From positions 1 to 64,000 of the forward strand of contig JACJYS010000002.1 in NCBI GenBank assembly GCA_020635995.1: 64,000 nucleotides of DNA, in the 5' to 3' direction. Shown piece by piece: positions 1 through 8,546 of the stretch. The first letter of the stretch is position 1. The number at the start of each line of letters is the position of its first letter. The notes below the pieces were generated by a model. It did no database searches and was not told the DNA's origin. It worked only from the letters and a program-made list of their open reading frames with translations. Made by a program: the position numbers and the translations under genes. Source of the stretch: Chitinophagales bacterium (GTDB lineage Bacteria > Bacteroidota > Bacteroidia > Chitinophagales > UBA8649).

Positions 1-304
1 GTGTTAAATTTTCGGTATTAGGTATAATTTTTATTTTGGCTATTAAATCGCCTTTGGTAACTATAGAACCCGAACCCACATAAATTTCATCTAACAAACC
101 CGACACCGAAGATTTTACATTCACTTCTTTTCGGGGTAAAATAGAACCGTTTGCCATTGTTTTTTTATAAATATCTATATACGTTCCTTGCTCGGTTTGA
201 TATACAATTTCGGGTGTTTTAGATTTTTTAATAACAAAACTTGCAAACCAAATAATACCGCCTAAAAGGCACGCAAAAAGAAATCCGAAAAAAAGGTTTT
301 TCAT
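1..304 (-). CDS. Efflux periplasmic adaptor (HlyD/MacA-like), N-terminal part
   Basis: The reading frame starts with ATG at 304 on the minus strand and runs off the window edge, so about 101 residues are visible. It opens with a membrane-anchor segment rich in F, L, G and I, followed by a biotinyl-lipoyl-like stretch (KEVNVKSSVSGLLDEIYVG) typical of membrane-fusion proteins that link an inner-membrane transporter to an outer-membrane channel. It lies 18 nt downstream of the permease gene, giving the order ATPase, permease, adaptor of a MacAB-type operon. The substrate cannot be told from sequence. Confidence 0.85.
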   Translation of the reverse strand, partial: MKNLFFGFLFACLLGGIIWFASFVIKKSKTPEIVYQTEQGTYIDIYKKTMANGSILPRKEVNVKSSVSGLLDEIYVGSGSIVTKGDLIAKIKIIPNTENLT

Positions 305-322
305 AATACTGTTTTTTAAAAA

Positions 323-1570
323 TTATTCTGTTCTTAAGGCTTCAATAGGTTTAATTTTAGAGGCAATAATAGCAGGAATTAAACCGGCAATAAATCCTGC
401 GAAAATAAAAATAATAAGGGCTGTTACTGCCACAGAAACATCTACTTCCGGATTGGCAAAATATTCTATTTCTATTCCCATAGAAACCAAAGCATCGGCA
501 AAAGTTTGTATTAAAAGCATACCTGCTATCAAACCAAAAAATCCGGAAATAGAAGTGATAACCAAGGCTTCTTGCGTAACTAACGACACCACCGACCACG
601 GTGTAGCTCCTAAGGCTTTTCGCACACCTATTTCTTTGGTTCTTTCTTTTACCGTTATGAGCATTATTACCGAAATAGCAATAACGCCCGCCAATATAGT
701 GCCTAATGAGGCAAACAAAACAAAGCCATTTATACCTAAAAATAAGCCTTGAAACATTTTAAATTCACTCTGTGTATTCCACGAGCCTACAGCCATATCA
801 TCATCCGGATGAATTTTGTGTTTAATGTTAAGTACTTTTCTTGCAGATTCTTCTATTTCATCAGCATCATAACCCTCTTTCATAGTTAAAATAATAGTGC
901 CTGCTTTGTTAGACATATTAAATGTTTGCTGCAAAGCTGTGTATGAAGAATAAATAGTTTCTTCATCATCTTTGGCTTGCTCTCCCATAGAAACAGATTT
1001 AAAAACACCCACTACATTAAAATAAGCTCCTTTTATATTTACATATTGCCCTATGGGATTTTCTCCCTCAAATAAATTATCGGCTATTAGTTTGCCTATT
1101 ACTACCACTTTCCTTTTTTCATCTATATCTTTTTTGTTAATCATTCTGCCTTCTATAATATTGAAGTTTTGTATATGACTGAAATCTTGATTAACTCCCT
1201 GCAAATTGTACGAACCATTTTTTTTACCTCTACTAATAATTATTCCCCAAAAACCTAAGCGTGGTGTAATATATTCTACACCTTCCACTTTGCTTTTAAG
1301 TAAATTAATATCATCTATATCTAATTCTATTCTTCTGCCCGGGGGCAAACCATTGTAGGGCATAGAGGTTTTCCAGCTCCACAAAAACATAGAATTATTA
1401 GCCAGTCCTTCAAAGTTTTGCATTACGCCATTTTCTAAGCCTTTGCCTGCACCCAAAAGAAAAACTAACATAAAAATACCCCAGCCAACCAATATAGACA
1501 TTAAGCTGGTTCTAAACTTATGCTGCCAAAGACTGCTCCCTATTTCTTGCCATGTTTCTAAATCAAACAT
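323..1570 (-). CDS. MacB-like ABC transporter permease (FtsX family)
   Basis: This 415-residue protein has the MacB/FtsX plan: one membrane segment near residues 22-42, a large periplasmic MacB_PCD-like domain, then three membrane segments in the last 140 residues. The cytoplasmic motif ERTKEIGVRKALGAT between TM2 and TM3 is characteristic of the family. It overlaps the upstream ATPase gene by 8 nt, which indicates translational coupling. Members extrude lipoproteins, peptides or drugs by mechanotransmission rather than transporting through the membrane. The exact substrate is unknown. Confidence 0.92.
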   Translation of the reverse strand: MFDLETWQEIGSSLWQHKFRTSLMSILVGWGIFMLVFLLGAGKGLENGVMQNFEGLANNSMFLWSWKTSMPYNGLPPGRRIELDIDDINLLKSKVEGVEYITPRLGFWGIIISRGKKNGSYNLQGVNQDFSHIQNFNIIEGRMINKKDIDEKRKVVVIGKLIADNLFEGENPIGQYVNIKGAYFNVVGVFKSVSMGEQAKDDEETIYSSYTALQQTFNMSNKAGTIILTMKEGYDADEIEESARKVLNIKHKIHPDDDMAVGSWNTQSEFKMFQGLFLGINGFVLFASLGTILAGVIAISVIMLITVKERTKEIGVRKALGATPWSVVSLVTQEALVITSISGFFGLIAGMLLIQTFADALVSMGIEIEYFANPEVDVSVAVTALIIFIFAGFIAGLIPAIIASKIKPIEALRTE

Positions 1571-2228
1571 TTTGTACTAAACCGTCTTTAAGTTGAATAA
1601 TTCTATTGGTATTATTGGCTACTTCTTTATCGTGGGTAACAATAATTATAGTCATACCTTCTTTATTTACTTCTTTAAATAAAGTTATAATTTCTTTAGA
1701 AGTGTTAGAATCTAAAGCACCTGTAGGCTCATCGGCTAATATTAATCTTGGATTTCCTACTAAGGCTCTGGCTATAGAAACTCTTTGATTTTGCCCTCCC
1801 GATAATTCATTAGGAAGATGATTCCAGCGGTCGCCCAAACCTACACGCTCTAAATAATCTCTTGCTATTTTATTCCTTTCCTTTCGTTTTATGCCTTTGT
1901 AGTAAAGCGGAAGTGCCACATTTTCCATTGCATTTTTAAAGGGAAGTAAATTAAACGATTGAAATACAAAACCCAAGTAATGGTTTCTATATTGTGCCGA
2001 TTGCACTTGCGATAAATCTTTTATTAAAGTATCGCCCAGCCAGTATTCGCCTTCATTATAGTTATCTAAAATACCAAGCACATTTAGCAAGGTAGATTTC
2101 CCGGAACCCGAAGGTCCCATTATAGAAACAAAATCGCCTTGGCTAACGGTTAAATCTATACCTTTCAGCACTTTTAATTCTTGCGTTCCTGTTTTATAGC
2201 TTTTATGTAGGTTTTTTATAGTAACCAT
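1563..2228 (-). CDS. ABC transporter ATP-binding protein (MacB/LolD type)
   Basis: A 221-residue nucleotide-binding protein with Walker A GPSGSGKST, signature LSGGQNQR and Walker B LILADEPTGALD, followed by an H-loop histidine in IIVTHD. The length and the DEPTGALD sequence fit the LolD/MacB subclass that pairs with FtsX-type permeases. It is the first gene of the ATPase-permease-adaptor operon. ATG at 2228 is the only reasonable start. Confidence 0.94.
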   Translation of the reverse strand: MVTIKNLHKSYKTGTQELKVLKGIDLTVSQGDFVSIMGPSGSGKSTLLNVLGILDNYNEGEYWLGDTLIKDLSQVQSAQYRNHYLGFVFQSFNLLPFKNAMENVALPLYYKGIKRKERNKIARDYLERVGLGDRWNHLPNELSGGQNQRVSIARALVGNPRLILADEPTGALDSNTSKEIITLFKEVNKEGMTIIIVTHDKEVANNTNRIIQLKDGLVQNV

Positions 2229-2414
2229 ATCAATTAATGGGAGATGAATATAAGTAAATTTTTCTATTCTATGTTTTTTCTATGATAGCTTAGGGTTTAT
2301 TAACAAAATAGCCTTTGGTATATTCTAACTGCTAATTGACTAATAAATTGTTTGAAGAAAAGGGTAAATTCAAAATAGTTTGCAATAAGAAACAATATAA
2401 AAATGACAGTATAA

Positions 2415-2714
2415 TTATTTTTTATCTTTATTATTAATCCTGTGGTCGTAAAATTCATTTATAAAAGCCAACACTAACCCTATACCCATAATTACATAAA
2501 AAACAGTAAATATTTTACCTGCATTTGTTTGTGGGCTAAAATCGCCATAACCTACTGTTGTTAATGTAATAACTGAAAAGTAAAAAGAATCTAACCAGTT
2601 CCATTTTTCAATAAAGTGATAAAATACCGTACCCACAGATAGTGTAAGTATTGTTGCTATAATCAACCCTCTATTTTTGCTACTTCTAAAAAAACTATTT
2701 TTATCAAACAGCAT
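2415..2714 (-). CDS. Two-TM potassium channel family protein
   Basis: A 99-residue protein with two hydrophobic segments flanking a pore loop whose selectivity filter reads TTVGYGDFSP, matching the TVGYGD signature of K+ channels (Ion_trans_2). There is no RCK/TrkA regulatory domain, so it is the minimal pore module. It lies 11 nt downstream of the aldehyde dehydrogenase gene and may be co-transcribed with it. The physiological role is unknown. Confidence 0.85.
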   Translation of the reverse strand: MLFDKNSFFRSSKNRGLIIATILTLSVGTVFYHFIEKWNWLDSFYFSVITLTTVGYGDFSPQTNAGKIFTVFYVIMGIGLVLAFINEFYDHRINNKDKK

Positions 2715-2725
2715 AAAACAAGATT

Positions 2726-4252
2726 TTACAAGTCAAATTTTATTCCCTGTGCCAATGGTACTGTTTTACCATAATTAATAGTATTAGTTTGTCTTCGCAT
2801 ATAAGCTTTCCATGCGTCTGATCCGGACTCTCTGCCACCTCCTGTTTCTTTTTCTCCACCAAAAGCTCCACCTATTTCTGCTCCGCTGGTACCTATATTT
2901 ACATTAGCTATACCACAATCGCTACCTGCCGAGCTTAAAAACTCTTCCATTTCAATCATATTAGTCGTCATAATGGCAGAGCTAAGTCCTTGAGGTACAT
3001 TATTTTGCATAGCTATGGCATCTTCTATATTTTTGTACTTCATTACATATAGTATAGGAGCAAATGTTTCGTGTTGTACTATTTTATAATAATTTTCTAC
3101 TTCCGCAATACAAGGTTTTACAAAACAGCCACTTTCATAATTATTGCCTTCTAATACTCCTCCTTCTACTATAAAGTTTCCACCTTCTTCTTTCACTTTT
3201 TCTATACTATTTAGGTAAGCTTTTACAGCCTCTTTATCTATTAACGGTCCTACATGGTTGTATTCGTTTAAAGGATCTCCTATTTTTAATTGCCCATAAG
3301 CTTTTTTAAGTGTTTCGGTTACTTTATTATAAATACTTTCATGAATAATTAACCTACGAGTAGAAGTACAACGCTGCCCACAGGTGCCTACTGCTCCAAA
3401 TACTGCTCCTACTAAAGTAGCATCTAAATCGGCACTTTCTGTTATAATAATAGCATTATTTCCACCTAACTCCAATAAACTTCTTCCCAATCTTTCTCCT
3501 ACTGCTCTGCCCACGGCTTTTCCCATTCTGGTGCTTCCCGTAGCAGAAACTAAAGGTACTCTGTTATCGTGGCTTAACAATTCGCCTATTTTATAATCTC
3601 CATTAACTATACATGAAACGCCTTCCGGAACATTATTTTTCTTAAAAACTTCTTTTACAATATTTTGGCAGGCAATACTACACAAAGGCACTTTTTCTGA
3701 AGGTTTCCAAACGCAAACATCTCCGCACACCCATGCTAAAGCGGCATTCCAACTCCATACTGCTACAGGAAAATTAAATGCCGAAATAATACCCACTATT
3801 CCTATGGGATGCCATTGTTCATACATTCGGTGGTTTGGTCTTTCAGAGTGCATGGTTAAACCGTGTAATTGTCGGGAAAGACCAACGGCAAAATCGCAAA
3901 TATCTATCATTTCTTGCACTTCACCATAGCCTTCTTGTAGGCTTTTTCCCATTTCGTAGGAAACCAGTTTACCTAAAGCATCCTTATGTTTACGTAGTGC
4001 CTCGCCTACTTGGCGTACCACTTCTCCCCTTTTTGGTGCCGGCCATTTTCGCCATTCTACAAAAGCTTGCTGAGCTGTTTCTATAACCTTGTTATAATCA
4101 TCTTTAGATGCACTTGTAGATTTAGCTATTAAACTACCATCTACAGGAGTATAAGAATTTATTGTTTCTCCATTTCCTTTTAAGAAATTAGAGCCTGTGC
4201 TAACACCTAAATTTTCTTGATTTATTCCTAATTCTTGCAAAAAATCTTTCAT
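2726..4252 (-). CDS. amaB: ALDH7-type aldehyde dehydrogenase (aminoadipate-semialdehyde / piperidine-6-carboxylate dehydrogenase)
   Basis: This 508-residue NAD-dependent aldehyde dehydrogenase has the catalytic cysteine in GTCGQRCTSTRR and the glutamate in LLELGGNNA. The C-terminal motif GEKETGGGRESGSDAWK with following RRQTNTINYG is typical of the ALDH7 (antiquitin/AmaB) subfamily, which oxidises alpha-aminoadipic semialdehyde in lysine breakdown. No other lysine-degradation gene is adjacent, so the substrate is inferred from the family only. It is transcribed divergently from the PfkB kinase gene, with a -7 box (4278-4285) and palindromic sites upstream. Confidence 0.9.
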   Translation of the reverse strand: MKDFLQELGINQENLGVSTGSNFLKGNGETINSYTPVDGSLIAKSTSASKDDYNKVIETAQQAFVEWRKWPAPKRGEVVRQVGEALRKHKDALGKLVSYEMGKSLQEGYGEVQEMIDICDFAVGLSRQLHGLTMHSERPNHRMYEQWHPIGIVGIISAFNFPVAVWSWNAALAWVCGDVCVWKPSEKVPLCSIACQNIVKEVFKKNNVPEGVSCIVNGDYKIGELLSHDNRVPLVSATGSTRMGKAVGRAVGERLGRSLLELGGNNAIIITESADLDATLVGAVFGAVGTCGQRCTSTRRLIIHESIYNKVTETLKKAYGQLKIGDPLNEYNHVGPLIDKEAVKAYLNSIEKVKEEGGNFIVEGGVLEGNNYESGCFVKPCIAEVENYYKIVQHETFAPILYVMKYKNIEDAIAMQNNVPQGLSSAIMTTNMIEMEEFLSSAGSDCGIANVNIGTSGAEIGGAFGGEKETGGGRESGSDAWKAYMRRQTNTINYGKTVPLAQGIKFDL

Positions 4253-4277
4253 TATTGTGGTTTTGTTTGTTTGATAG

Positions 4278-4285
4278 CAAAGATA
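4278..4285 (-). promoter_or_regulatory. Bacteroidota -7 box upstream of amaB
   Basis: On the minus strand this reads TATCTTTG, a match to the Bacteroidota consensus TAnnTTTG, 25 nt before the amaB start codon. No TTG -33 element is seen at the usual distance; a palindrome occupies that place. Confidence 0.65.
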
Positions 4286-4297
4286 AGATTTATATAT

Positions 4298-4332
4298 TAA
4301 CCTAACTTAGGTTATTAACTTAACTTGGGTTA
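4298..4332. promoter_or_regulatory. Two tandem palindromic operator-like sites
   Basis: The first site, TAACCTAACTTAGGTTA (4298-4314), is a perfect 8-bp inverted repeat around one base. The second, TAACTTAACTTGGGTTA (4316-4332), differs at two positions and follows after 1 bp. They sit where the -33 element of the amaB promoter should be. A dimeric regulator is inferred; its identity is unknown. Confidence 0.55.
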
Positions 4333-4412
4333 TAAATGCAAAAAATGAGATGACTTTTATAAGGTTAAAAGAACAAGTGTAGTACAAAATTCCTTATTTA
4401 GTGCAAGAAGAT

Positions 4413-4429
4413 TAACCGAACTCAGGTTT
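4413..4429. promoter_or_regulatory. Third operator-like site, in front of the kinase promoter
   Basis: TAACCGAACTCAGGTTT matches the perfect palindrome at 4298 in 14 of 17 positions. It ends 12 bp before the -7 box at 4442, the same distance that separates the 4298 site from the amaB -7 box on the other strand. Confidence 0.45.
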
Positions 4430-4441
4430 AAAATTAAACAT

Positions 4442-4449
4442 TACCTTTG
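4442..4449 (+). promoter_or_regulatory. -7 box of the heptose-kinase-like gene
   Basis: TACCTTTG fits TAnnTTTG and ends only 7 bp before the start codon at 4457, so the transcript is probably leaderless or nearly so. Confidence 0.6.
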
Positions 4450-4456
4450 CCACACA

Positions 4457-5428
4457 ATGTTTAATAGGAAATTTGATAAAAACACATTTTCAAAACTCAA
4501 TGTATTAGTAATAGGCGATGCTATGATAGACGCTTATTATTATGGCAAAATAAACAGGCAAAGCCCGGAGGCAAATGTTCCTATTGTAGAAATAGACAAT
4601 AAGGAAAACAGATTAGGCGGAGCGGCAAATGTTGCTTTAAATATTGCTACACTTGGGGCAAAAGCTCATTTAATGTGTTTTAAAGGAAATGATAATAATG
4701 CAGATGAATTGGAAAAAATGTTGCAGAAGTGCCAAATTAAGTATGTTCCTATTCCTTGCAATAGAAAAACTACCGTAAAAGCCAGAGTTTATAATGGCAA
4801 TGAGTATGTGCTTCGCTTAGATGAAGAAGACACTTTTGGTATTAAGGAGCAGGAACTGCAAGTGCTTGAAAAATCACTAAATAATTTTTTGAGTTTAAAT
4901 GAAATTGATACTGCCATATTACAAGATTATAACAAAGGATTTTTTACCAAAGAAAGCATTGCTATAATTTGTCAGTTATTGTATAAAATGAATATTCCAT
5001 TTACGGTTGACCCTAAAAAAGATAATTTTTTTGCATACCGAAATGCTACTTTATTTAAGCCAAATTTAAAGGAGATAAACTGGGCGTTAGAATCTAAAAT
5101 TGAAGGAACTGATTTTGAAAACATTAAAAATGCTTGCAGTAAATTAATAGTTAGAAATAGCAGTAAAAATATATTAGTAACCTTAGCAGAAAATGGAGCA
5201 ATAGCTGTTAACAGTTCAGAAAGCTATTATGAAAAAGCACATAAAAGAAATGTGATAGACGTAAGCGGTGCTGGCGATACCGTTATAGCCGTGGCAAGTT
5301 TGCTTTTAGCATTAAATGCTCCTTTAAATGAAATTTTGTATTATAGCAATTTGGCAGGAGGATTAGTTATAGAAGAGAGAGGAGTGCAAGCCTTAAAAAT
5401 TTGGAAATTAGCTAACAAAGAAAATTAA
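4457..5428 (+). CDS. rfaE1: PfkB-family kinase, heptose-7-phosphate kinase (RfaE domain I) type
   Basis: A 323-residue ribokinase-like protein. The N-terminal sequence INRQSPEANVPIVEI and RLGGAANVALNIATLGA is the RfaE/HldE domain I signature, and DVSGAGDTVIA near residue 275 carries the catalytic aspartate and anion hole of PfkB kinases. The family phosphorylates D-glycero-D-manno-heptose 7-phosphate at C1 on the way to ADP-heptose for lipopolysaccharide core. The nucleotidyltransferase domain of bifunctional HldE is absent, so that activity would have to come from another gene. The next gene starts 3 nt after the stop, suggesting co-transcription. Confidence 0.85.
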   Translation: MFNRKFDKNTFSKLNVLVIGDAMIDAYYYGKINRQSPEANVPIVEIDNKENRLGGAANVALNIATLGAKAHLMCFKGNDNNADELEKMLQKCQIKYVPIPCNRKTTVKARVYNGNEYVLRLDEEDTFGIKEQELQVLEKSLNNFLSLNEIDTAILQDYNKGFFTKESIAIICQLLYKMNIPFTVDPKKDNFFAYRNATLFKPNLKEINWALESKIEGTDFENIKNACSKLIVRNSSKNILVTLAENGAIAVNSSESYYEKAHKRNVIDVSGAGDTVIAVASLLLALNAPLNEILYYSNLAGGLVIEERGVQALKIWKLANKEN

Positions 5429-5431
5429 TAA

Positions 5432-6058
5432 ATGGTATTTAATTTGCCCAATAATTATAAGTTAAGAGAATCTTATAAAGAAAGAAATTTGTATTATAAG
5501 TTTTTTGCAGGGTATTTTTTTAATGAATTTATTTCTACCATAGATGAGAGAACAATAGCCTTTATAAAACGGCTTAAAGAAATTGTTTTAAATGAGGAAA
5601 ATAGATTTATTGGAGATAAAAAGATTACATTAGAACAATTAGATGCTATCCAAAATGAAACTAAATACATAACTTTTGATTATCATGTAGCTCAATTTTA
5701 CAAGGGAAATAAAGATAGAGGCGAAATGTCTGACATTTTAATATATTCTAAACAAAATTTTATATCCATAGAGTGTAAATATCTTTCTAATATGAGTTAT
5801 AAAAAAGATATTGAAGAAGTACAAAGCAGAATTAAAATTGCAGAAAGTGAATTTAACTCTAAAGGCATACAAGTATTACTTATGAAAGAATCTAAATTTA
5901 AAAACAGTACTAATTCTAATAAAGAAAATAGTTTTGCCAAAAAAATTGAAAATCACAACCATGTAATTCCAACTATTATATTATTTTGGGAAGATTTATT
6001 AGCAATGACAACAGATACTGCTGTTAAAGAATATTTGATAAATCAGCTTAAAAGATAG
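5432..6058 (+). CDS. PD-(D/E)XK nuclease-like protein of unknown function
   Basis: I do not recognise this 208-residue protein as a named family. It contains an acidic residue in GEMSDILIY (D101) followed 13 residues later by IECKY (E114-C-K116), the spacing and hydrophobic context expected of the PD-(D/E)XK restriction-endonuclease fold, with a helix carrying QSR about 17 residues on. There is no signal peptide, so it is cytoplasmic. It follows the kinase gene by 3 nt. A role in DNA cleavage or repair is inference only; the fold is also found in non-nuclease proteins. Confidence 0.6.
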   Translation: MVFNLPNNYKLRESYKERNLYYKFFAGYFFNEFISTIDERTIAFIKRLKEIVLNEENRFIGDKKITLEQLDAIQNETKYITFDYHVAQFYKGNKDRGEMSDILIYSKQNFISIECKYLSNMSYKKDIEEVQSRIKIAESEFNSKGIQVLLMKESKFKNSTNSNKENSFAKKIENHNHVIPTIILFWEDLLAMTTDTAVKEYLINQLKR

Positions 6059-6076
6059 CGAGTTAAAATAATGGAA

Positions 6077-6646
6077 CTACTTTCCATTATTGGCATCCAT
6101 GGCTTGTACTATACCTAAATGGATAAAATCTTTTATAGCTACAATGGCATCGTTAATATAGCTTGGAAGTGCCTCTTGCTCTTTATTAGTCCATCTTCCT
6201 AATACATAATCTATCTGCCTGCCTTTAGAAAAATTACTGCCTATTCCAAATCTTAATCGGCTATAATTTTGATTTCCCAGCACGGCTTCTATGTTTTTTA
6301 ACCCATTATGCCCGCCTGCCGAGCCTTTGGGTTTTAAGCGTATTCTACCAAAATCTAAATCCTTATCATCTACTAAAACCAAAATATTTTCTATAGGAAC
6401 ATTAAGCTCTTGCATCCAATATTGAAGAGCTTTACCACTTAAATTCATGTAAGTAGTAGGCTTAATAATATGTACCAATTTATTCTTTAATCGGAAATCT
6501 GTATAAAAAGCAAGACGCTCCATTTGAAATGAAACGTCTTGTTCTTTAGCTATTTCATCGGCTATATTAAAACCAATGTTGTGTCTAGTATCTTCATATT
6601 CAGCACCTATGTTTCCCAGTGCTACTATTAAATACTTATTGCTCAT
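6077..6646 (-). CDS. pth: Peptidyl-tRNA hydrolase
   Basis: Pth releases peptides from peptidyl-tRNA that drops off ribosomes. The sequence shows LIVALGNIGAEYEDTRHNIGFN near the N terminus, with the catalytic histidine in TRHNIG, and GSAGGHNGLKNI further on. An in-frame ATG at 6730 would add 28 lysine-rich residues and overlap rplY by 71 nt. I prefer ATG at 6646, which gives 189 residues, the normal family length, and begins 13 nt after the rplY stop. It is the last gene of the prs-rplY-pth operon. Confidence 0.93.
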   Translation of the reverse strand: MSNKYLIVALGNIGAEYEDTRHNIGFNIADEIAKEQDVSFQMERLAFYTDFRLKNKLVHIIKPTTYMNLSGKALQYWMQELNVPIENILVLVDDKDLDFGRIRLKPKGSAGGHNGLKNIEAVLGNQNYSRLRFGIGSNFSKGRQIDYVLGRWTNKEQEALPSYINDAIVAIKDFIHLGIVQAMDANNGK

Positions 6647-6659
6647 TTGCTCTGTTGGC

Positions 6660-7298
6660 TTATTCTGCTGCTTCAGTAGATTCAGTAGCTTCGCCTTCAG
6701 CTCCTTCAGCATCTTCTTCGCCTTCTTCATCGTCTTTTAAGCCTGCACTTCTTAAAGTTCTTGGTACTATAACTTGTACTATTGGGTTAGAGCCCGGTGT
6801 TACCACTTCAAAAGATAAATCTTTTAACTCTTTTACTTTAATAGATTTACCTATACCTAAGTTAGTAATGTCAACTACTATTTCAGGAATAAATTCTTCC
6901 GGCTTAGCTTTAACGGTTAATTTACGTAAGTTTTGGCTAAGTACACCTCCGTTTTTTACACCTCTGGCTAATCCTGAGGTAGCAATAGGAATTTCTACTT
7001 TTACTTTTCTGCCTTTTACTAACTCTTGAAAATCAATGTGAAGGATTTTATCTGTAACAGGATGAAAATCAATATCTTTTAATACTGCTTCTCTTGTTTG
7101 CCCGTTTACAGTAACTTTTGCAATAACGAACTTATCCGTATATACAACATCTTTCAATTGGTTTAAAGTAGCTGCAAAATGTACATTGTCTTTGCCACCA
7201 TACATTACGCATGGTACAAGACCTTCGTTTCTTAGGGCATTTGTTGCTTTTTTGCCCATGTCTGTTCTAGCTTGCGCTTCAAATTCAATTTTGTTCAT
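6660..7298 (-). CDS. rplY: 50S ribosomal protein L25 / Ctc
   Basis: A 212-residue L25 of the long (CTC/TL5) type: an N-terminal 5S-rRNA-binding domain beginning MNKIEFEAQARTDMGKKA, then a C-terminal beta domain, ending in an acidic tail of E, D, G and A. The end is low complexity and probably disordered. It lies 8 nt after prs and 13 nt before pth, an order common in bacteria. Confidence 0.94.
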   Translation of the reverse strand: MNKIEFEAQARTDMGKKATNALRNEGLVPCVMYGGKDNVHFAATLNQLKDVVYTDKFVIAKVTVNGQTREAVLKDIDFHPVTDKILHIDFQELVKGRKVKVEIPIATSGLARGVKNGGVLSQNLRKLTVKAKPEEFIPEIVVDITNLGIGKSIKVKELKDLSFEVVTPGSNPIVQVIVPRTLRSAGLKDDEEGEEDAEGAEGEATESTEAAE

Positions 7299-7306
7299 AA
7301 TTTTTT

Positions 7307-8251
7307 TTAAACTGATTGTGTTATAAATAGTGAATTAATAGATTTATGCTCGTGTGTATTTCTTATTGCCTTAGCAAATAAGCCCGACACAGTAAGCACT
7401 TTAATTTTATCGCTTTGTTGTTTTAGCGGAATCGTATCCGTAACAATCAACTCTGTTAATTTAGATTTTTCTATGCGTTCATACGCTGGTCCCGATAATA
7501 CGGCATGGGTGCAAATAGCACGTACACTTTTAGCACCTTTTTCCATTATTAAATCTGCGGCTTTACAAATTGTGCCGGCAGTATCAATTAAATCGTCAAC
7601 CAATATTACATTTTTGCCTTTAACATCTCCTATCAATATCATTTCTGCCACTTCATTTGCTTTTTTTCTATGTTTATCACATATTACAAAATCTGTTTCA
7701 AAATGATGAGAGTAAACTCTGGTTCTTTTAGTAGAGCCTACATCGGGAGAAGCAAAAAGTAAATTACTCATTTTTTGTTTCTCTAAATAAGGAATAAAAA
7801 TAGCTGTAGAGTTAAGGTGATCCACCGGAATATCAAAAAATCCTTGTATTTGCCCTGCGTGCAAATCCATTGTCATTACTCTGTTTACTCCTGCTGCCAC
7901 TAATAGGTTGGCTACCAATTTAGCACCTATGGCTACTCTTGGTCTGTCTTTTCTGTCTTGCCTTGCAAAACCGAAATAAGGAATTACAGCTGTTATATAA
8001 TCGGCAGAAGCTCTTCTATTGGCATCTACAATCATTAGTAGCTCCATTAAATTTTGGGCAGGAGGCATAGTAGATTGAATTACAAAAACATAATTTCCTC
8101 TTACAGACTCATGTATAATAGGTTGAAACTCTCCATCGCTGAAGTATTGCATATCAAAATTAGCAAGCTTCTCTCCATAGAAATCGCTGATTTTTGCAGC
8201 CAAATCTTTAGATGCTCCACCTCCTAATAATTTTACTTCAACGTGATTCAT
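7307..8251 (-). CDS. prs: Ribose-phosphate pyrophosphokinase
   Basis: A 314-residue PRPP synthase that makes 5-phosphoribosyl diphosphate from ribose 5-phosphate and ATP for nucleotide, His and Trp synthesis. Seen are the ATP-binding region (YFGFARQDRK), the metal-binding MTMDLHAGQIQGFFDIPVDHL and the PRPP loop VILVDDLIDTAGT. The length is normal. It heads the prs-rplY-pth unit and has a TAnnTTTG box 25 nt upstream of the start. Confidence 0.96.
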   Translation of the reverse strand: MNHVEVKLLGGGASKDLAAKISDFYGEKLANFDMQYFSDGEFQPIIHESVRGNYVFVIQSTMPPAQNLMELLMIVDANRRASADYITAVIPYFGFARQDRKDRPRVAIGAKLVANLLVAAGVNRVMTMDLHAGQIQGFFDIPVDHLNSTAIFIPYLEKQKMSNLLFASPDVGSTKRTRVYSHHFETDFVICDKHRKKANEVAEMILIGDVKGKNVILVDDLIDTAGTICKAADLIMEKGAKSVRAICTHAVLSGPAYERIEKSKLTELIVTDTIPLKQQSDKIKVLTVSGLFAKAIRNTHEHKSINSLFITQSV

Positions 8252-8276
8252 TTTGGTAGTTGCCTTATTTGGGGTG

Positions 8277-8284
8277 CAAAGGTA
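8277..8284 (-). promoter_or_regulatory. -7 box of the prs-rplY-pth operon
   Basis: Reads TACCTTTG on the minus strand, 25 nt before the prs ATG. No clear TTG -33 element was found. Confidence 0.6.
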
Positions 8285-8331
8285 GTTTTTTTTTGTGATT
8301 TAAGGTAATTTATTGCCTTAATTAATTAAAG

Positions 8332-8405
8332 TGACCTCGGAAGGATTCGAACCCTCAACCCTCAGAGCCGAAATCTGATATTCTATCCAGTTGAACTACG
8401 AGGCC
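8332..8405 (-). tRNA. tRNA-Arg (anticodon TCG)
   Basis: The minus strand folds into a full cloverleaf of 74 nt: acceptor GGCCTCG with CGAGGTC (one G-U pair), D stem GTTC/GAAT, anticodon stem TCAGA/TCTGA with loop TTTCGGC, and T arm GAGGG-TTCGAAT-CCTTC. Anticodon bases 34-36 are TCG, reading CGA/CGN arginine codons. No CCA end is encoded. Confidence 0.93.
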
Positions 8406-8423
8406 ATTTATTACATTGTATCC

Positions 8424-8530
8424 AAAAAATAATTTCACATACTTTTATAAAACCACCCCCTACCTTCGGCAGGTAAACTTTTCCCCTCCTTTCCAGGTGG
8501 GGGAACATTATGGAATGTGAAATTATTTTT
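8424..8530. repeat. MITE-like palindromic element upstream of tRNA-Arg
   Basis: About 107 bp bounded by 16-bp perfect inverted arms (left within 8424-8440, right 8515-8530, ATGTGAAATTATTTTT). The GC-richer centre holds a small perfect hairpin, TACCT-TCGGC-AGGTA, and an imperfect CCCCTCC/GGTGGGG pair. It encodes nothing. It lies between tRNA-Arg and the likely promoter of that tRNA. No second copy is seen in this window, so mobility is inference. Confidence 0.5.
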
Positions 8531-8546
8531 CAGACTTTATATAATG

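Noticed and set aside
6647..6730. Longer N terminus for pth from ATG at 6730
   Set aside because: It overlaps rplY by 71 nt, encodes a lysine-rich stretch foreign to the family, and gives an overlong protein.
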